The notes beneath the pieces were generated by a model. The model was not told the DNA's origin and searched no databases. It was given only the letters and a program-made list of their open reading frames with translations. The position numbers and the translations under genes are program-made. From Pseudogymnoascus destructans (taxonomy: Eukaryota > Ascomycota > Leotiomycetes > Thelebolales > Thelebolaceae): a stretch of DNA of 64,000 bases. This document shows, piece by piece, positions 42,341 through 52,844 of the stretch; the stretch's first letter is position 1; each line of letters starts with the position of its first letter. The stretch covers positions 248,001-312,000 of the forward strand of contig NW_020167527.1 in the NCBI RefSeq assembly GCF_001641265.1. The letters are read 5' to 3'.

Positions 42341-44200
42341 ACGTACATGTATAGCGAAAGCGCCAAACAAGTGAAAGCGCCAAAATTATCTACCCTCACG
42401 ACAAACATTGCGATAAATCTACCACAACATTAGAAATCAATTGAAACTACTCGGAGTCCTCTTCCTCAGAGGTGTCTATTACAATCTGACACGTGCGCGC
42501 ATTGTGCCCAGTCTCACCACACTTGCCACAGCGACGGGCACGGGTTTCTTCCCTTGGCTTCCGACCACGGCTTGCCCTTATTTCCTGCTCTACCTGCTGC
42601 ACAACATCCCTCTCATCCTGTAGCTCTTGCGCCCCTTGTTGACTAAGTGATCCTCCTTGCTGTAGTCGTGTTTTCCTAGCTCTCCGGCGCTTGCTCAGTA
42701 CTTCATTTGCCTGTCGTAGGTTTTGGTTCTCTCCCTTTAGCAGTGCTAATTGATGCATTATTTGCGATGCACCCTTTGTAAACTGGTCAACAGCTGCATA
42801 GATTGAGGTTGGAGAGCTATTTTGATGGCGTGAAATCCGAGTTTTAATAAATGTAGACTGTGACATAGCTTCAATTGGGTTGTTTGGTGTCTGAGAAACC
42901 CAAGGTTGAGCAGTACCTGGGCGGGAGCTTGGAGGCGTTGGTGTCCTTAACTTAAGATCAAGTGTAGATATCACTCTCTCAGGGTCAAATGGAAGAAGCC
43001 CTGCCCCTCGGAACCCGCCTCGAATGTTACTTTCCGTCATTGTAGTGTTAAATGCAGCGTGGAAGGCAGGAAAGAAGTCATCCTTTGTAATATGAGAAAT
43101 ATGAGCCTGCATCATATCTTCAATTTGCCGACCATAGGCCTGCTTTAACGGGCCGAAACAGCCAACATCAAGTGGCTGGAGTAGATGAGAAGAGTGAGCA
43201 GGCATACAAAGCGTAATAATGTTGTGTTCCTTGCAGTACTCCTCAAACTCATCTGAGTGGTGGCTCTCATGACCATCAAGGACTAACAAGCGATAACCAC
43301 CAACACTCCGGGCCTTTGTATGCTTCTCAAAGTGCTGAATCCAATCCATGCCTCTCTCGTTTGTAGTCCAGCCATTTTCAGTAACAGAAATCACCCAATC
43401 GCTTGAAAATCCACTATTCTCATACCAAGATGTAAGGTGGTTTTTGCCTGCAACAATGATAAATGGTGGTACTGCCCAACCTTGAGAACTAACGCCTTGG
43501 ATTACTGTAACCCATTCCCGATTACCAGGCTGTACCTTCTTTGCTTTTGCCCGCCCGTCTGAGCTTGTTACAACCATACCAGTTGAGATAACGCCCATCA
43601 TAAACCCAGTCTCATCAAAGTTGTAGATATCTGCTTCATCGATACCATATTTCGCAATTGTGTTACGCACAAGCTCAAACCAGCCATTAATAACTTCTGG
43701 ATCTTCGCACTTAGCCCTCTGGTAGTCGTATTTGCGCTGAAAGCGTGTCTGGAGCTCTACACGCCGCTTAACAAAGTTTGAAGCCCAACGCGACCCAACG
43801 CGTGACGCGTCGCGTGTTGCAAGTAGTCGACTTGCCATATCTTCAACAACAGACAGCCGAGGAGGAAACCCTTTGGCAGCTAGGTCGAGTATATACTGAA
43901 CAAGGACGGACTCCTCTAGGTTAGTTAATTTCTGTGAGTTGGCTTGGATATCGCGTCGTGAAGGTACACCTTCTAGACGACGACCTAGCTTGCGGTGGTC
44001 CACAGAATAGATCCTAGCAGCAACTCGAAGGCGTAACTTTGGGTCGCTTTGCATAGCCTGGATAGCTAGCACTAATTGGCTTTCATCGTTTTTATGGGGC
44101 ATGTTTTGTTGTTGAGGAATTTAACATTTAGTTGGGGGGTTTGGTCACCGCATCATTTTGGCGCTTTCGCTTGTTTGGCGCTTTCGCTATACATGTACGT
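42341..44200 (-). mobile_element. Pogo-like element D (1860 bp), apparently intact
   Basis: Inverted ends ACGTACATGTATAGCGAAAG... match over about 50 bp with a single T/C difference near the inner box; TA flanks both (42339-42340, 44201-44202). Each end has two boxes at 17-bp spacing (GCGAAAGCGCCAAACAA, GTGAAAGCGCCAAAATT). It carries one complete transposase ORF. All structural requirements for an autonomous element are visible. Confidence 0.9.
42447..44102 (-). CDS. Transposase of element D, DDE (pogo) with C-terminal zinc knuckle
   Basis: Cut-and-paste transposase, 551 residues, uninterrupted. HTH 1 (about residues 5-55, LRVAARIYSVDHRKLGRRLE); HTH CENP-B-type 2 (about 60-130, SVLVQYILDLAAKGFPPRLS, then RWASNFVKRR); DDE domain (about 150-350) with YNFDETGFMMG, LLVLDGHESHHS and HLLQPLDVGCFGPLK giving the three acidic residues. 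A coiled-coil segment (QLALLKGENQNLRQANEVL) follows. The C-terminus is Arg-rich and has a CCHC knuckle, CGKCGETGHNARTC, near residue 530, then an acidic end. The minus-strand ATG at 44102 follows the end repeat by about 100 bases. No stop, shift or missing catalytic residue is seen, unlike its neighbours. Confidence 0.93.
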   Translation of the reverse strand: MPHKNDESQLVLAIQAMQSDPKLRLRVAARIYSVDHRKLGRRLEGVPSRRDIQANSQKLTNLEESVLVQYILDLAAKGFPPRLSVVEDMASRLLATRDASRVGSRWASNFVKRRVELQTRFQRKYDYQRAKCEDPEVINGWFELVRNTIAKYGIDEADIYNFDETGFMMGVISTGMVVTSSDGRAKAKKVQPGNREWVTVIQGVSSQGWAVPPFIIVAGKNHLTSWYENSGFSSDWVISVTENGWTTNERGMDWIQHFEKHTKARSVGGYRLLVLDGHESHHSDEFEEYCKEHNIITLCMPAHSSHLLQPLDVGCFGPLKQAYGRQIEDMMQAHISHITKDDFFPAFHAAFNTTMTESNIRGGFRGAGLLPFDPERVISTLDLKLRTPTPPSSRPGTAQPWVSQTPNNPIEAMSQSTFIKTRISRHQNSSPTSIYAAVDQFTKGASQIMHQLALLKGENQNLRQANEVLSKRRRARKTRLQQGGSLSQQGAQELQDERDVVQQVEQEIRASRGRKPREETRARRCGKCGETGHNARTCQIVIDTSEEEDSE

Positions 44201-44296
44201 TATAGCTTTTTATAATATATAAGAAGTTTAGCAGTGCTAGTTCCATGGTTATTATTCTATTAATATAATAAAATATCCTGTATAAATATTTGTATA

Positions 44297-44571
44297 ACGT
44301 AACTCGTGGCGTAACGGGACGGATGGCGTAACGGGACGCTTTGCCAGAGCCACCCGCACCCCACCAAAATCAAGGTCACATGACCAAAATTAAAATGTTA
44401 ATAACTTTTGTAATAATGCTTATAACGCTTAATCCTCTTAGACTATTACTCTTTATATCATACTCTAACATGTGTAAAAATGCTAGTAGTACTACTTTTG
44501 TTTTACAAAAGATAATAAGGCTTATATTTTACTATATAAAATATAAATAACTACTTAATAAGAAGAGCTTA
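44297..44571. mobile_element. Second B3-type left end (fragment F2)
   Basis: Near-identical to 41111-41228 over about 118 bases (ACGTAACTCGTGGCGTAACG, boxes, and CATGACCAAAATTAAAA inside) and continues further because it lacks the MITE E insertion. It is cut at 44571 by element B2. No transposase sequence remains. Confidence 0.75.
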
Positions 44572-46742
44572 ACGTAGGTCGTGGCCATACCGGGGCCATG
44601 GCCATACCGGGATGGTGAGGTAAGCGAGCACTTAACTAACCCATCAAACCCATCAACCAACACACCAAACCTATCAATTACCCCATTATTATGGTACGCA
44701 AACGGAGTTTAAAAGCTCAAGAACGCGATATTCTAATACTTGAAGCAGTAGCTGGAGTAAAATCTGGTTTATATAAAACTGCAAATGCTGCTGCAAAGGC
44801 CTTACATCTAAGGCCTGATACAGTTGTTAGCCGCATTAAAGGGCGACATACCTCACATAAAGAAGCACATTTAAAACATCAATTACTCTCCCAAACCCAA
44901 GAAAAGACCCTTTTAAAATGGATCAAAAATCTTACTGCAAGTGGTTACGCTCCTAGCCATCGCATATTACGTGAGGTTGCAGAGGAAGTGCGGTCAAACA
45001 AGTGTCGGGTCTTCCAAACCCAGGTGAGCCAACCTACAGAGTTAGTTGACCAGCTCAGTCAGGTCAACTACCAACCCATCAAACCTGCCATAGACTGGCA
45101 GACTCGGCTATTTCTAACTAGTGGCTTGGCAGACCCCATCAAACCAACCGGCTCAGCAGCAGTCCCGACCAACTCAGCAGTCCCGACCGACTCAGCAGTC
45201 CCGATCAACTCAGCAGACCCGACCAACTCAGCAGACCCGACCAACTCAACAGACACAAACTCAACAACCACAACTCCAACTACCTAACTTACCTCTTGGG
45301 CAAGAGTGGGTGCCACGGTTCATTCAAAGGCATCCTAACTTACGTGTTAAGTTAGGAAGGAGGGTTGAGGCACAAAGGATGAATGGGGTCACAAAGCAGG
45401 TGTTGAAGGCGTGGTTTGACGCATACAAGAGCCCCACAACAGAGCAAAAAATCGAAAACTACAACACCTACAATATGGATGAGACTGGGTTTTCAATTGG
45501 AACAATGCAATCTACACGAATTATAGTCGATTCTACACTTAGGACACATTTTCAGGCACATCCAGGAAGGCAGGAATGGGTCTCTGCTGTTGAGTGCATC
45601 TGGAACAACCACCGACCCCCTCATTATCTTCAAGGGACAGAATGTACTACAGAGCTGGATTCCAAAGGATGTTATAAGCAAATGGCACTTCTCTGCAAAT
45701 ACAAAAGGATGGACAAGCAATCTTCATGGATATGAGTGGCTAAAACGCGTTTTTGAGCCTTCTACAAGAGCAAAAGCAACACTTCCAAATGGACAACTAC
45801 AACAAAGGCTCCTTATTTGTGATGGCCATGACAGCAATATAAGTGGGAGCCTCATATCACACTGCATACAGAATCGCATATCGCTCCTTATACTACCTCC
45901 ACATACCTCACATATACTCCAACCACTTGATGTTGCAATTTTTGGACCTTTGAAAAGACACCTCACAACAGCCCTCTCACACCTTAATGAGGCGCAGCTC
46001 CTACGCATACAGAAAGCAGAATGGATGGATGCATACATACAAGCAAGAGCAGCTGCATTTTCAAATTCAAATATAACTTCTGCTTGGAGAGGGAGTGGGC
46101 TACAGCCGTTCCAGCCATAGACAGTCATACGCGCAGCTACACTTCCTACAACAGATGCACCCTTAGAACGGCCAAGGACTCCAACAGAGCATGATATTAG
46201 AAAGTATTTTTGAATAGCAGTCCTCCTCATTTTCAGACACTTCACAAAGCAAATACAGTTCTCTCTTCTACAATAAGTCGTGGTGGTGTTTTGAACACTC
46301 CTACAAAGCGATATATTCATAAGTTAGCAGACGAGACAGAGCGGCTCAATACATGCCACATACTACAACAAAGGGAGACAGATAACTTGCGCTCAATTAT
46401 TCAGAAGCGCAGAGTACAAAATAAGGGCAAGAGAGCAGTTTTGAAGGGTCAATTCCACATCACAACTGAGGAGTTGCAGTCGCAAGTAGCAGAAGCAGAA
46501 GCAGCAACAGCAACAGCTTCACAGAGGCCTAGAACAACACCACGACTTATAGAGGAAGCTACAATTGAGGAAATAGACAGAGAGGGTGAAGAAGAGATAT
46601 ATGACAGCGATTTAGATGAATTAGCCTAGTAGTAATTGAACAATTTCAATTTTTTAAAGGTGGTAGTGGTTTGATGGGGTGGTTACGACCCCACTAAGTT
46701 ACCCCCGTTACGCCATTACCCCCGTTACGCCATGACCTACGT
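44572..46742 (+). mobile_element. Pogo-like element B2 (2171 bp) with mismatched ends
   Basis: TA flanks both ends (44570-44571, 46743-46744). Only the outer ACGTAGGTC is shared. The left end has G-type boxes (GTGGCCATACCGGGGCC, ATGGCCATACCGGGATG); the right end has B1-type boxes (ATGGCGTAACGGGGGTA twice). The inner sequence near the right end is almost identical to B1. Confidence 0.88.
44691..46629 (+). pseudogene. Transposase of B2: intact DNA-binding half, broken catalytic half
   Basis: MVRKRSLKAQERDILILEAV starts HTH 1 (NAAAKALHLRPDTVVSRIKG) and KTLLKWIKNLTASGYAPSHR HTH 2. The first half is open to the putative intron (45024-45252). In the DDE half three lesions are visible by comparison with B1 and B3: an 8-base deletion at about 45602, a TAG at 46118 where others read CAA, and a 4-base deletion at about 46196. 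DDE residues are still readable piecewise (YNMDETGF, ICDGHDSN, LQPLDVAIF). The C-terminal third is nearly identical to B1. Confidence 0.85.
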
Positions 46743-46996
46743 TACATATATAAAACCTAAACATTGAATAGTCAAGCCCTATAATTTTTATTAATGGAGA
46801 TATGTAGGTTTTTAGTTTTGGAAGTGTGAAGTACCTTTGCATATGAATTTGTATGTAAAGGTACATTACTGCATCTACGCCATTGCTGCATCTACGCCAC
46901 GACCTACGTTACATTAATTTCATAATTGGAAATTTTGATATCGTGCAGCTGATAATTGCCGATTTTAGGCCAAACAATAACTTAATGATTGAACTA
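46743..46996. other. Spacer between B2 and B3
   Basis: Holds the right end of the C-type element (to 46909) and about 85 bases of AT-rich sequence. No gene. Confidence 0.6.
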
Positions 46997-49114
46997 ACGT
47001 AAGTCGTGGCGTAACGGGACGGATGGCGTAACGGGACGCTTTGCCAGAGCCACCCGCACCCCACCAAATTCACACACCTATCCACCAATTATGGTACGCA
47101 AAAAAAGTCGAAAATCAGAGGATTTAGAAGTTCTATTAGCTCAAGCTATCTTAGGCATCCAAAATAAGGAGTATAAGTCATCATATGAGGCTGCTAAGGC
47201 CTTGGGGCTGAGCTGCAATACTGTTCAAAAACAGCAATTATTATCAAAAAATCAAGAAACCACTCTCTTAAAGTGGATTAAGGACCTTACTACAAGTGGC
47301 TATGCTCCAAGCCATCGCATATTACGTGAGGTTGCAGAGGAAGTGCGGTCAAATAAGTGTCGGGTCTTCCAAACCCAGGTGAGCTAACCCGTGGAGTGGA
47401 CCACCTCAGTCAAGTCAACCACCAACCCATCAAACCTGCCATAGACTGGCAGACTCGGCTATTTCTAACTAGTGGCTTGGCAGACCCCATCAAACCAACC
47501 GGCCCAGCAGCAGACCCGACCGACCCAGCAGACCCGACCGACTCAGCAGTCCCGATCAACTCAGCAGACCCGACCAACTCAGCAGACCCGACCAACTCAA
47601 CAGACACAAACTCAACAACCACAACTCCAACTACCTAAGTTACCACTTGGGCAAGATTGGGTGCCACGGTTCATTCAGAGGCATCCTAACTTACGTGTTA
47701 AGCTAGGAAGAAGGGTTGAGGCACAAAGGATGAATGGGGTCACAAAGCAGGTGTTGAAGGGGTGGTTTGACGCGTACAAGAGCCTCACAACAGAGCTAAA
47801 AATCGAAAACTACAACACCTACAACATGGATGAGACTGGATTTTCAATTGGAACAATGCAATCTACACGAATTATAGTCGATTCTACACTTAGGACACGT
47901 TTTCAGGCACATCCAGGAAGGCAGGAATGGGTCTCTGCTGTTGAGTGCATCTGCATGGATGGAACAACCACCGACCCCCTCATTATCTTCAAGGGACAGA
48001 ATATACTACAGAGCTGGATTCCAAAGGAGGTTATAAGCAAATGGCACTTCTCTGCAAATACAAAGGGATGGACAAGCAATCTTCATGGATTAGAGTGGCT
48101 AAAACGTGTTTTTGAGCCCTCTACAAGAGCAAAAGCAACACTTCCAAATGGACAACTACAACAAAGGCTCCTTATTTGTGATGGCCATGACAGCCATATA
48201 AGTGGGAGCTTCATATCACACTGCATACAGAATCGCATATCGCTACTTATACTACCTCCACATACCTCTCATGTGTTACAGCCACTTGATGTTGCAATTT
48301 TTGGACCTTTGAAAAAACACCTCACAACAGCCCTCTCACACATTAATGAGGCGCAACTCCTACGCATACAGAAGTCGGAATGGATGGATGCATACATACA
48401 AGCAAGAGCAGCTGCATTTTCAAATTCAAATATAACTTCTGCTTGGAGAGGGAGTGGGCTACAGCCATTCCAGCCACAAACAGTCATTCGAGCAGCTACA
48501 CTTCCTACAATAGATGCAGTAATAGTGCGGCCAAAGACTCCAACAGAGCATGACATTTTTGAGAAAGTATTTCTCAATAGTAGTCCACCTGATTTTAATA
48601 CCCTTCAAAAAGCAAATTCTGTGCTCCCTACAGCTCTAAATCAAGGTGTTTTGAACACTCCTACAAAGCGATATATTCAAAAAGTTAGCAGATGAGACAG
48701 AGAAGCTTAATACACGCCACATACTGCAACAAAGAGAGACGGATAACTTGCGCAGTATAATCCAGAAGCGCAGAGAACAGAACAAGGGCAAAAGAGCAGT
48801 TTTGAAGGGTCAATTCCATATCTCTACAAAGGAGTTGCAGTCGCAAGTAGCAGATGCAGAAGCAGCAACAACAGCAACACAAAAGTCGAAAACATCAACA
48901 ACACCACATGCTACAGCATCTCTAATTGATTTAATTGATGATAGCAGTGAAGAGGAGATGTATGATAGTGATTTAGATGAATTAGCATAGTAATGGTAGA
49001 ATTATTTGCAATTTTTGGTGGTAGTGGTAGTCTGGTAGTTTGGTGGGGTGCGGGTGGCTCTGGCAAAGCGTCCCGTTACGCCATCCGTCCCGTTAGTTAC
49101 GCCACGACTTACGT
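46997..49114 (+). mobile_element. Pogo-like element B3 (2118 bp)
   Basis: Ends match over about 70 bp (ACGTAAGTCGTGGCGTAACG to GCACCCCACCAAA), apart from a 4-base TAAC insertion in the outer box of the right end. TA flanks both ends (46995-46996, 49115-49116). The boxes are GTGGCGTAACGGGACGG and ATGGCGTAACGGGACGC, as in fragments F1 and F2. Confidence 0.92.
47091..48990 (+). pseudogene. Transposase of B3: shortened HTH region and a late frameshift
   Basis: MVRKKSRKSEDLEVLLAQAI starts HTH 1 (YEAAKALGLSCNTVQ). About 16 residues present in B1 and B2 (the RINGRHT segment) are missing before QLLSKNQETTLLKWIKDL. The frame then reaches the putative intron 47379-47603. The DDE half is open from 47472 with YNMDETGFSIG, LLICDGHDSH and VLQPLDVAIFGPLK intact. 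An extra A at about 48680 (CAAAAAG for CATAAG) shifts the frame and stops it at 48695; the correct frame resumes to the DSDLDELA end at 48990. The C-terminal 40 residues differ from B1/B2 (SLIDLIDDSSEEEMYDSDLD). Confidence 0.85.
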
Positions 49115-49265
49115 TAATTGTTCGCTTCATTTTATATATGCTAAGTTAACCAAGTGAAGTTGATATAAAGATAGATTTAGCCAAAAGGCAACTTAAAAAA
49201 TATATGCCTATCCTGCTTGCGCCAAACTCCCGTAAACTTACGTCATGATTTTGGTTTAAGTTCAG

Positions 49266-51163
49266 TTAGTAATTAACTGATTGATTGAAACTTCGAGACC
49301 AAAGAAACCTGTTTCTCTTCCCAGGATCGGTACCTGTGGTGGCAGCCTCTAATGATACGCTTCGGTTGTGTATCTCCTAATTTGTTGTTAGCAGGCTGTG
49401 CTGGTTGATTCATGGAGGCTACTTACATCCTCATCCGCAGAAATGAAGCAGTCTAATATGATTTCCCTTGCATTGTCGTGCTTCTCCAGAATCACAGGTG
49501 TACTGTGACTCTTCATAATAGGCAGTATGACCCCTCCAAATACCTCAAACTTTGACCAATTGATACGGTCTCCCTTCGGCCCGACAAAGGTCTTGCCTCC
49601 TTCGTCCGCCGAGGCCAAGTCACGTCGGGACAGAGGCACGTATGGTATCCGTGGCAGCGTTGAATTTTGCCAGGCCAGTCGATACGCAAAATGGCTCCTT
49701 CGGACCCCCATCAATATCTCGAGTCCCATAAACTGTTTCCGGCATTCATCACTGATCAAGGCTTGCGTCTGTGCGAGTCGTCCAACCGCTGTGTTCTGAA
49801 TCCCCGCCATAACGGCGGCCAGGCCATTATAGTTGTTCATTTGCCTTAATTTCCATGCGATACGCATAAATTTCTCCAGTATCTGCGCCCGGTGCTTTGC
49901 CTTGTCTCTTAAGAGAATCAAGTTGGTCACCCACCATGCCACATGATTAAAGTGGTTGATGGCGCGGGTGACATTGACGAGGCTTTTGCATTTGGCCTTT
50001 TGTTTTGCTGAAAGGCTCACATCACGAACCAGATCTCGTACGCGGACTGACGAAAACATGATCCAATCCATTCTAGTGATTTCGTCTGCGAAATCATCAT
50101 CCGAAATCTCCATGCAGTTGTGATACAGGAGCTTCGTCAGTAGGTGCTTTCTTGACGGTACGAAAGTCGCAGCTTCAATTTCATAATCTCTCACTGTATG
50201 AAAGGCTGAAGGTTGACCACCAGTCGCCGGGGCAGCGTCACTCGATGATACTGACACAGTCTCGGAATGTCGACGATCTCGTTTGGCGTTCTTCTCACCA
50301 GCTAGAGACACATTGCTGGTGTTCTTGCTTGGAACAGTACTCCGTGAGCTGCGTGTCGAAGATGTGACTGGAACGAGTTCGTTCGTTTCCTCCACGTCAG
50401 AGTTTACCTCTAGATCACTCTTCTCCCACCGAGTATCGTCATCTTCCACGACGTGAAAGCGAAGCATAGTCCTCATCTCTTGAACGGCGTAATTGAAAGC
50501 TGGTTCAGTGGAAATCTGCTCGACAAAAGCGCTGAATTTCTGATTCGTCTGTGGAGCGGCGAAATCGCCTGGATACTGCGAAATCCATTTGGTAAGGACA
50601 GCGATAATCCGAAGCTGCACGGTAGTTCGGGTCAGGAAATGTTGACCTTTCTCAGTCGTAGATTTTTCCAACCGGGATAAAGTGGCAGACAGTAACATCC
50701 CGGGAGACGCAAACTTTCTATACATGCACAGGAATATGTCCGTAAAATTCGCATCTGCCTTCGACATAGGCTGGCTTAACAGGCGATCGACAAGCTCGTC
50801 AAATGTGAACCCAGACACCTTGGCATGTCTGTCTGGAGTAACCTCATCACTTCGCTGGAGTATGGGAATATCGTCCGAGTAGCGGGGAGTGTCAATTTCA
50901 GAGTCTTCTAGATCGACACTCGAAAGAACGCCTCCAGAACGCTTCTTCTCTGGCGTATCATCTTCGTCATCGGTTTCTGGGGTAGCTATCGTAGTGGTGT
51001 TGCTCTCCAATTGGCCTTGCGACAACCGTGTTTGGCCGGTCGTTGGGACATCTGCCTTCTCCTGGAAGACCTGAACTGTGTCCGTGTCAACCTTTTGGCG
51101 CGTCGGTATAGTACGACTAGACATTTGAGGTGGTGGAATCGCCTTTGGCATCGCCTTTGGCAT
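49266..51163 (-). CDS. Ras guanine-nucleotide exchange factor, join 51163-49427, 49376-49266
   Basis: Predicted GEF for a Ras-family GTPase (Ras, Rsr1/Bud1 or Rap type; which one cannot be told). The 615-residue product has a disordered acidic N-terminus (1 to about 115) and a RasGEF-N domain (about 115-255, FTFDELVDRLLSQPMSKADA, then FTDIFLCMYRKFASPG). A Ser/Thr-rich linker follows, then the catalytic Cdc25 domain (about 330-580) with HFNHVAWWVTNLILL, KFMRIAWKLRQMNNYNGLAA and INWSKFEVFGGVIL. The last intron (49426-49377, 50 bases, TGCTAAC branch) replaces a premature end with EIHNRSVSLEAATTG and 21 more residues. Upstream of ATG 51163 the frame has a stop with a CACAAACAG acceptor-like site next to it, so an extra 5' exon is possible. 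It marks the right edge of the transposon island. Confidence 0.88.
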
Positions 51164-51728
51164 CGAGAACTCGGAGCGAACACTGTTTGTGACAGCTTAG
51201 ACCTAGGCCTTGGCATGCATCACTGCCTGCCCCGGCTTCAGTTGATGAGCCTGCTCAAGGTTTAACTGCGACCGAAATAACGAGGTGAGAATCGAGGATT
51301 CGTGGGCATGGGCCTGCGGTGGACGAACTCAGAACTGGTATCCACGTTATGGCTTCAGTTGAGGTTGACGTTAATCGGCGGCTACTTCGGGATAGACGCT
51401 CAGGCCCGTCTATGTGGGGTAAGCAAGGGTGAAGGGTGACGGGTGCTCTGACGGGCTCGGCTAGATTTCTTTCCGTTAGGAAAGTGAGGAGCAGACACCA
51501 TGATTGTCTCAGAAATGGACAATTATTTTTTGAGTTTTAATTCTTGTACAGAAGTTAATGCGTGGTGTTTCTAGATAATGCCATCAACGTCGAAGCTACT
51601 TCACAAGCTCACATAACATACGATACTTCAGTAGTCGTGGAATAATTGCTACTAATCGCTAACCATATACGCCATGTAGTGGAATACTGGCAAAATTAGG
51701 AGGACCGGAGGGCATAGAAATTTGATTT
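51164..51728. other. Intergenic region, RasGEF upstream and HIT-finger gene 3' flank
   Basis: 565 bases with no coding signal beyond the possible extra RasGEF exon near 51180-51230. Confidence 0.5.
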
Positions 51729-52617
51729 CTAATATGCATCTCCGTTGAGGAGCTGCGCGATGATCGTTGCGTTTTCCTCAGCAACCTCGTCCTGGACCAG
51801 TCGAGCAACATCAACGCCGTCTGCCGCGACAAGCTTCAAAACGAGGTTAGCATACTCTCTTACACCCTCACCGGGCTTTCCAAACTCCAGCTTAGCCTTG
51901 CCCAACGCATCTATCCCATCCTGTGTCCCTCGATCGCTGTTCCATGGTCCTGGCCTTGAATTGCCTCTGCCCATTCCCCCCCTTCCACCTCCCCTACCTC
52001 TCTGGAACTGAGGAAACGAATGATCGTTGTTCGACTCAAGCGTATTTGGATCATCCGTCGGCGGAAGAGTAGCACTGTATATCTCTCGTAGTTGGGAGCG
52101 TAGACGAGGGTACATGGTAAAGAGTGACTGTAACTTTTGAGAACTCTCCAACACTGAAAATATGTTGCCCTGGGTGGAACCTGCAACGGTTCCTGGCAAT
52201 GGTCTTATTGATCCATTCTGCGTTGCAGGTTCAGCAGCAAGAGGAGTCAGATTTCTGGTCACTGGTGTCTCACAAGGGACGGCTCTGTGTAGAGTTGCAC
52301 AGGCCACAGAACAACTACCAACTGTTAGATTTATCGTAGGTAACTGGTAATCGAAGCCCTCACTATGGAATTTCACATCGAGAACATTTATACTTGGCCT
52401 GCTGGTCGTTGCACACCCCACACACCTTGCTGCTCAAGCTTGCTTTTGGGGGACTCTGGTCTTTAGTGATGGTGGCTTCTGAAACTTCACCGACTTCTTC
52501 AAGATTGCCATGGTCTACCTCGGTTTGTGGTATATCCAGATTTTGGGGAGACTGCGATTTGGCCGACCTATCCAAAACCTCGCCATCGCCGCCAAGGTCA
52601 GCAGTGGTGGGCTCCAT
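51729..52617 (-). CDS. HIT-type zinc-finger protein, join 52617-52364, 52314-51729
   Basis: The zf-HIT module binds two zinc ions and is found in snoRNP and chromatin-remodelling assembly factors. Here it is split by the intron (52363-52315, 49 bases): VCGVCNDQQAKYKCSRCEIP, then YCSVACATLHRAVPC, giving the full Cys/His spacing. The N-terminal 60 residues are acidic and disordered. After the finger a helical region (FSVLESSQKLQSLFTMYPRL) is followed by an RGRGGGRGGMGRG Gly-Arg tract and a helical tail (EYANLVLKLVAADGVDVARL). The 279-residue size and C-terminal helices would fit a Hit1/ZNHIT3-type box C/D snoRNP assembly factor, but I do not assign a symbol. It is divergent from NFU1. Confidence 0.82.
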
Positions 52618-52844
52618 GGCTAGTATTCAGAGCAGACGGTGGTCTGGATCCGTGATGGCGGTGGAAAGTTGAAGGGTCGGGTCACGTGCACGAAGTATAA
52701 ATAGTGCTGAGTCATATGCCGTCATTCCAGAAATCTGCCAGAGATCGACCGGACATTAAATTGTCTGGGCTGTGGTAAATATTATAGAACTCCTACTGCT
52801 TACGAAGAGTGTTTTTTGTGAAAGAAATATCCACAAACAGCACA

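Larger units (their letters stand above)
42178..46909. mobile_element. C-type element ends (42178 and 46909) enclosing D, F2 and B2
   Basis: The left end ATGTAGGTCGTGGCGTAGAT and the right end at 46862-46909 are inverse copies with paired boxes GTGGCGTAGATGCAGCA and ATGGCGTAGATGCAGTA; TA follows at 46910. If they belong to one element, it was a short MITE-like unit later filled by D (42341-44200), F2 (44297) and B2 (44572-46742). Pairing of these two ends is inferred. Confidence 0.5.
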
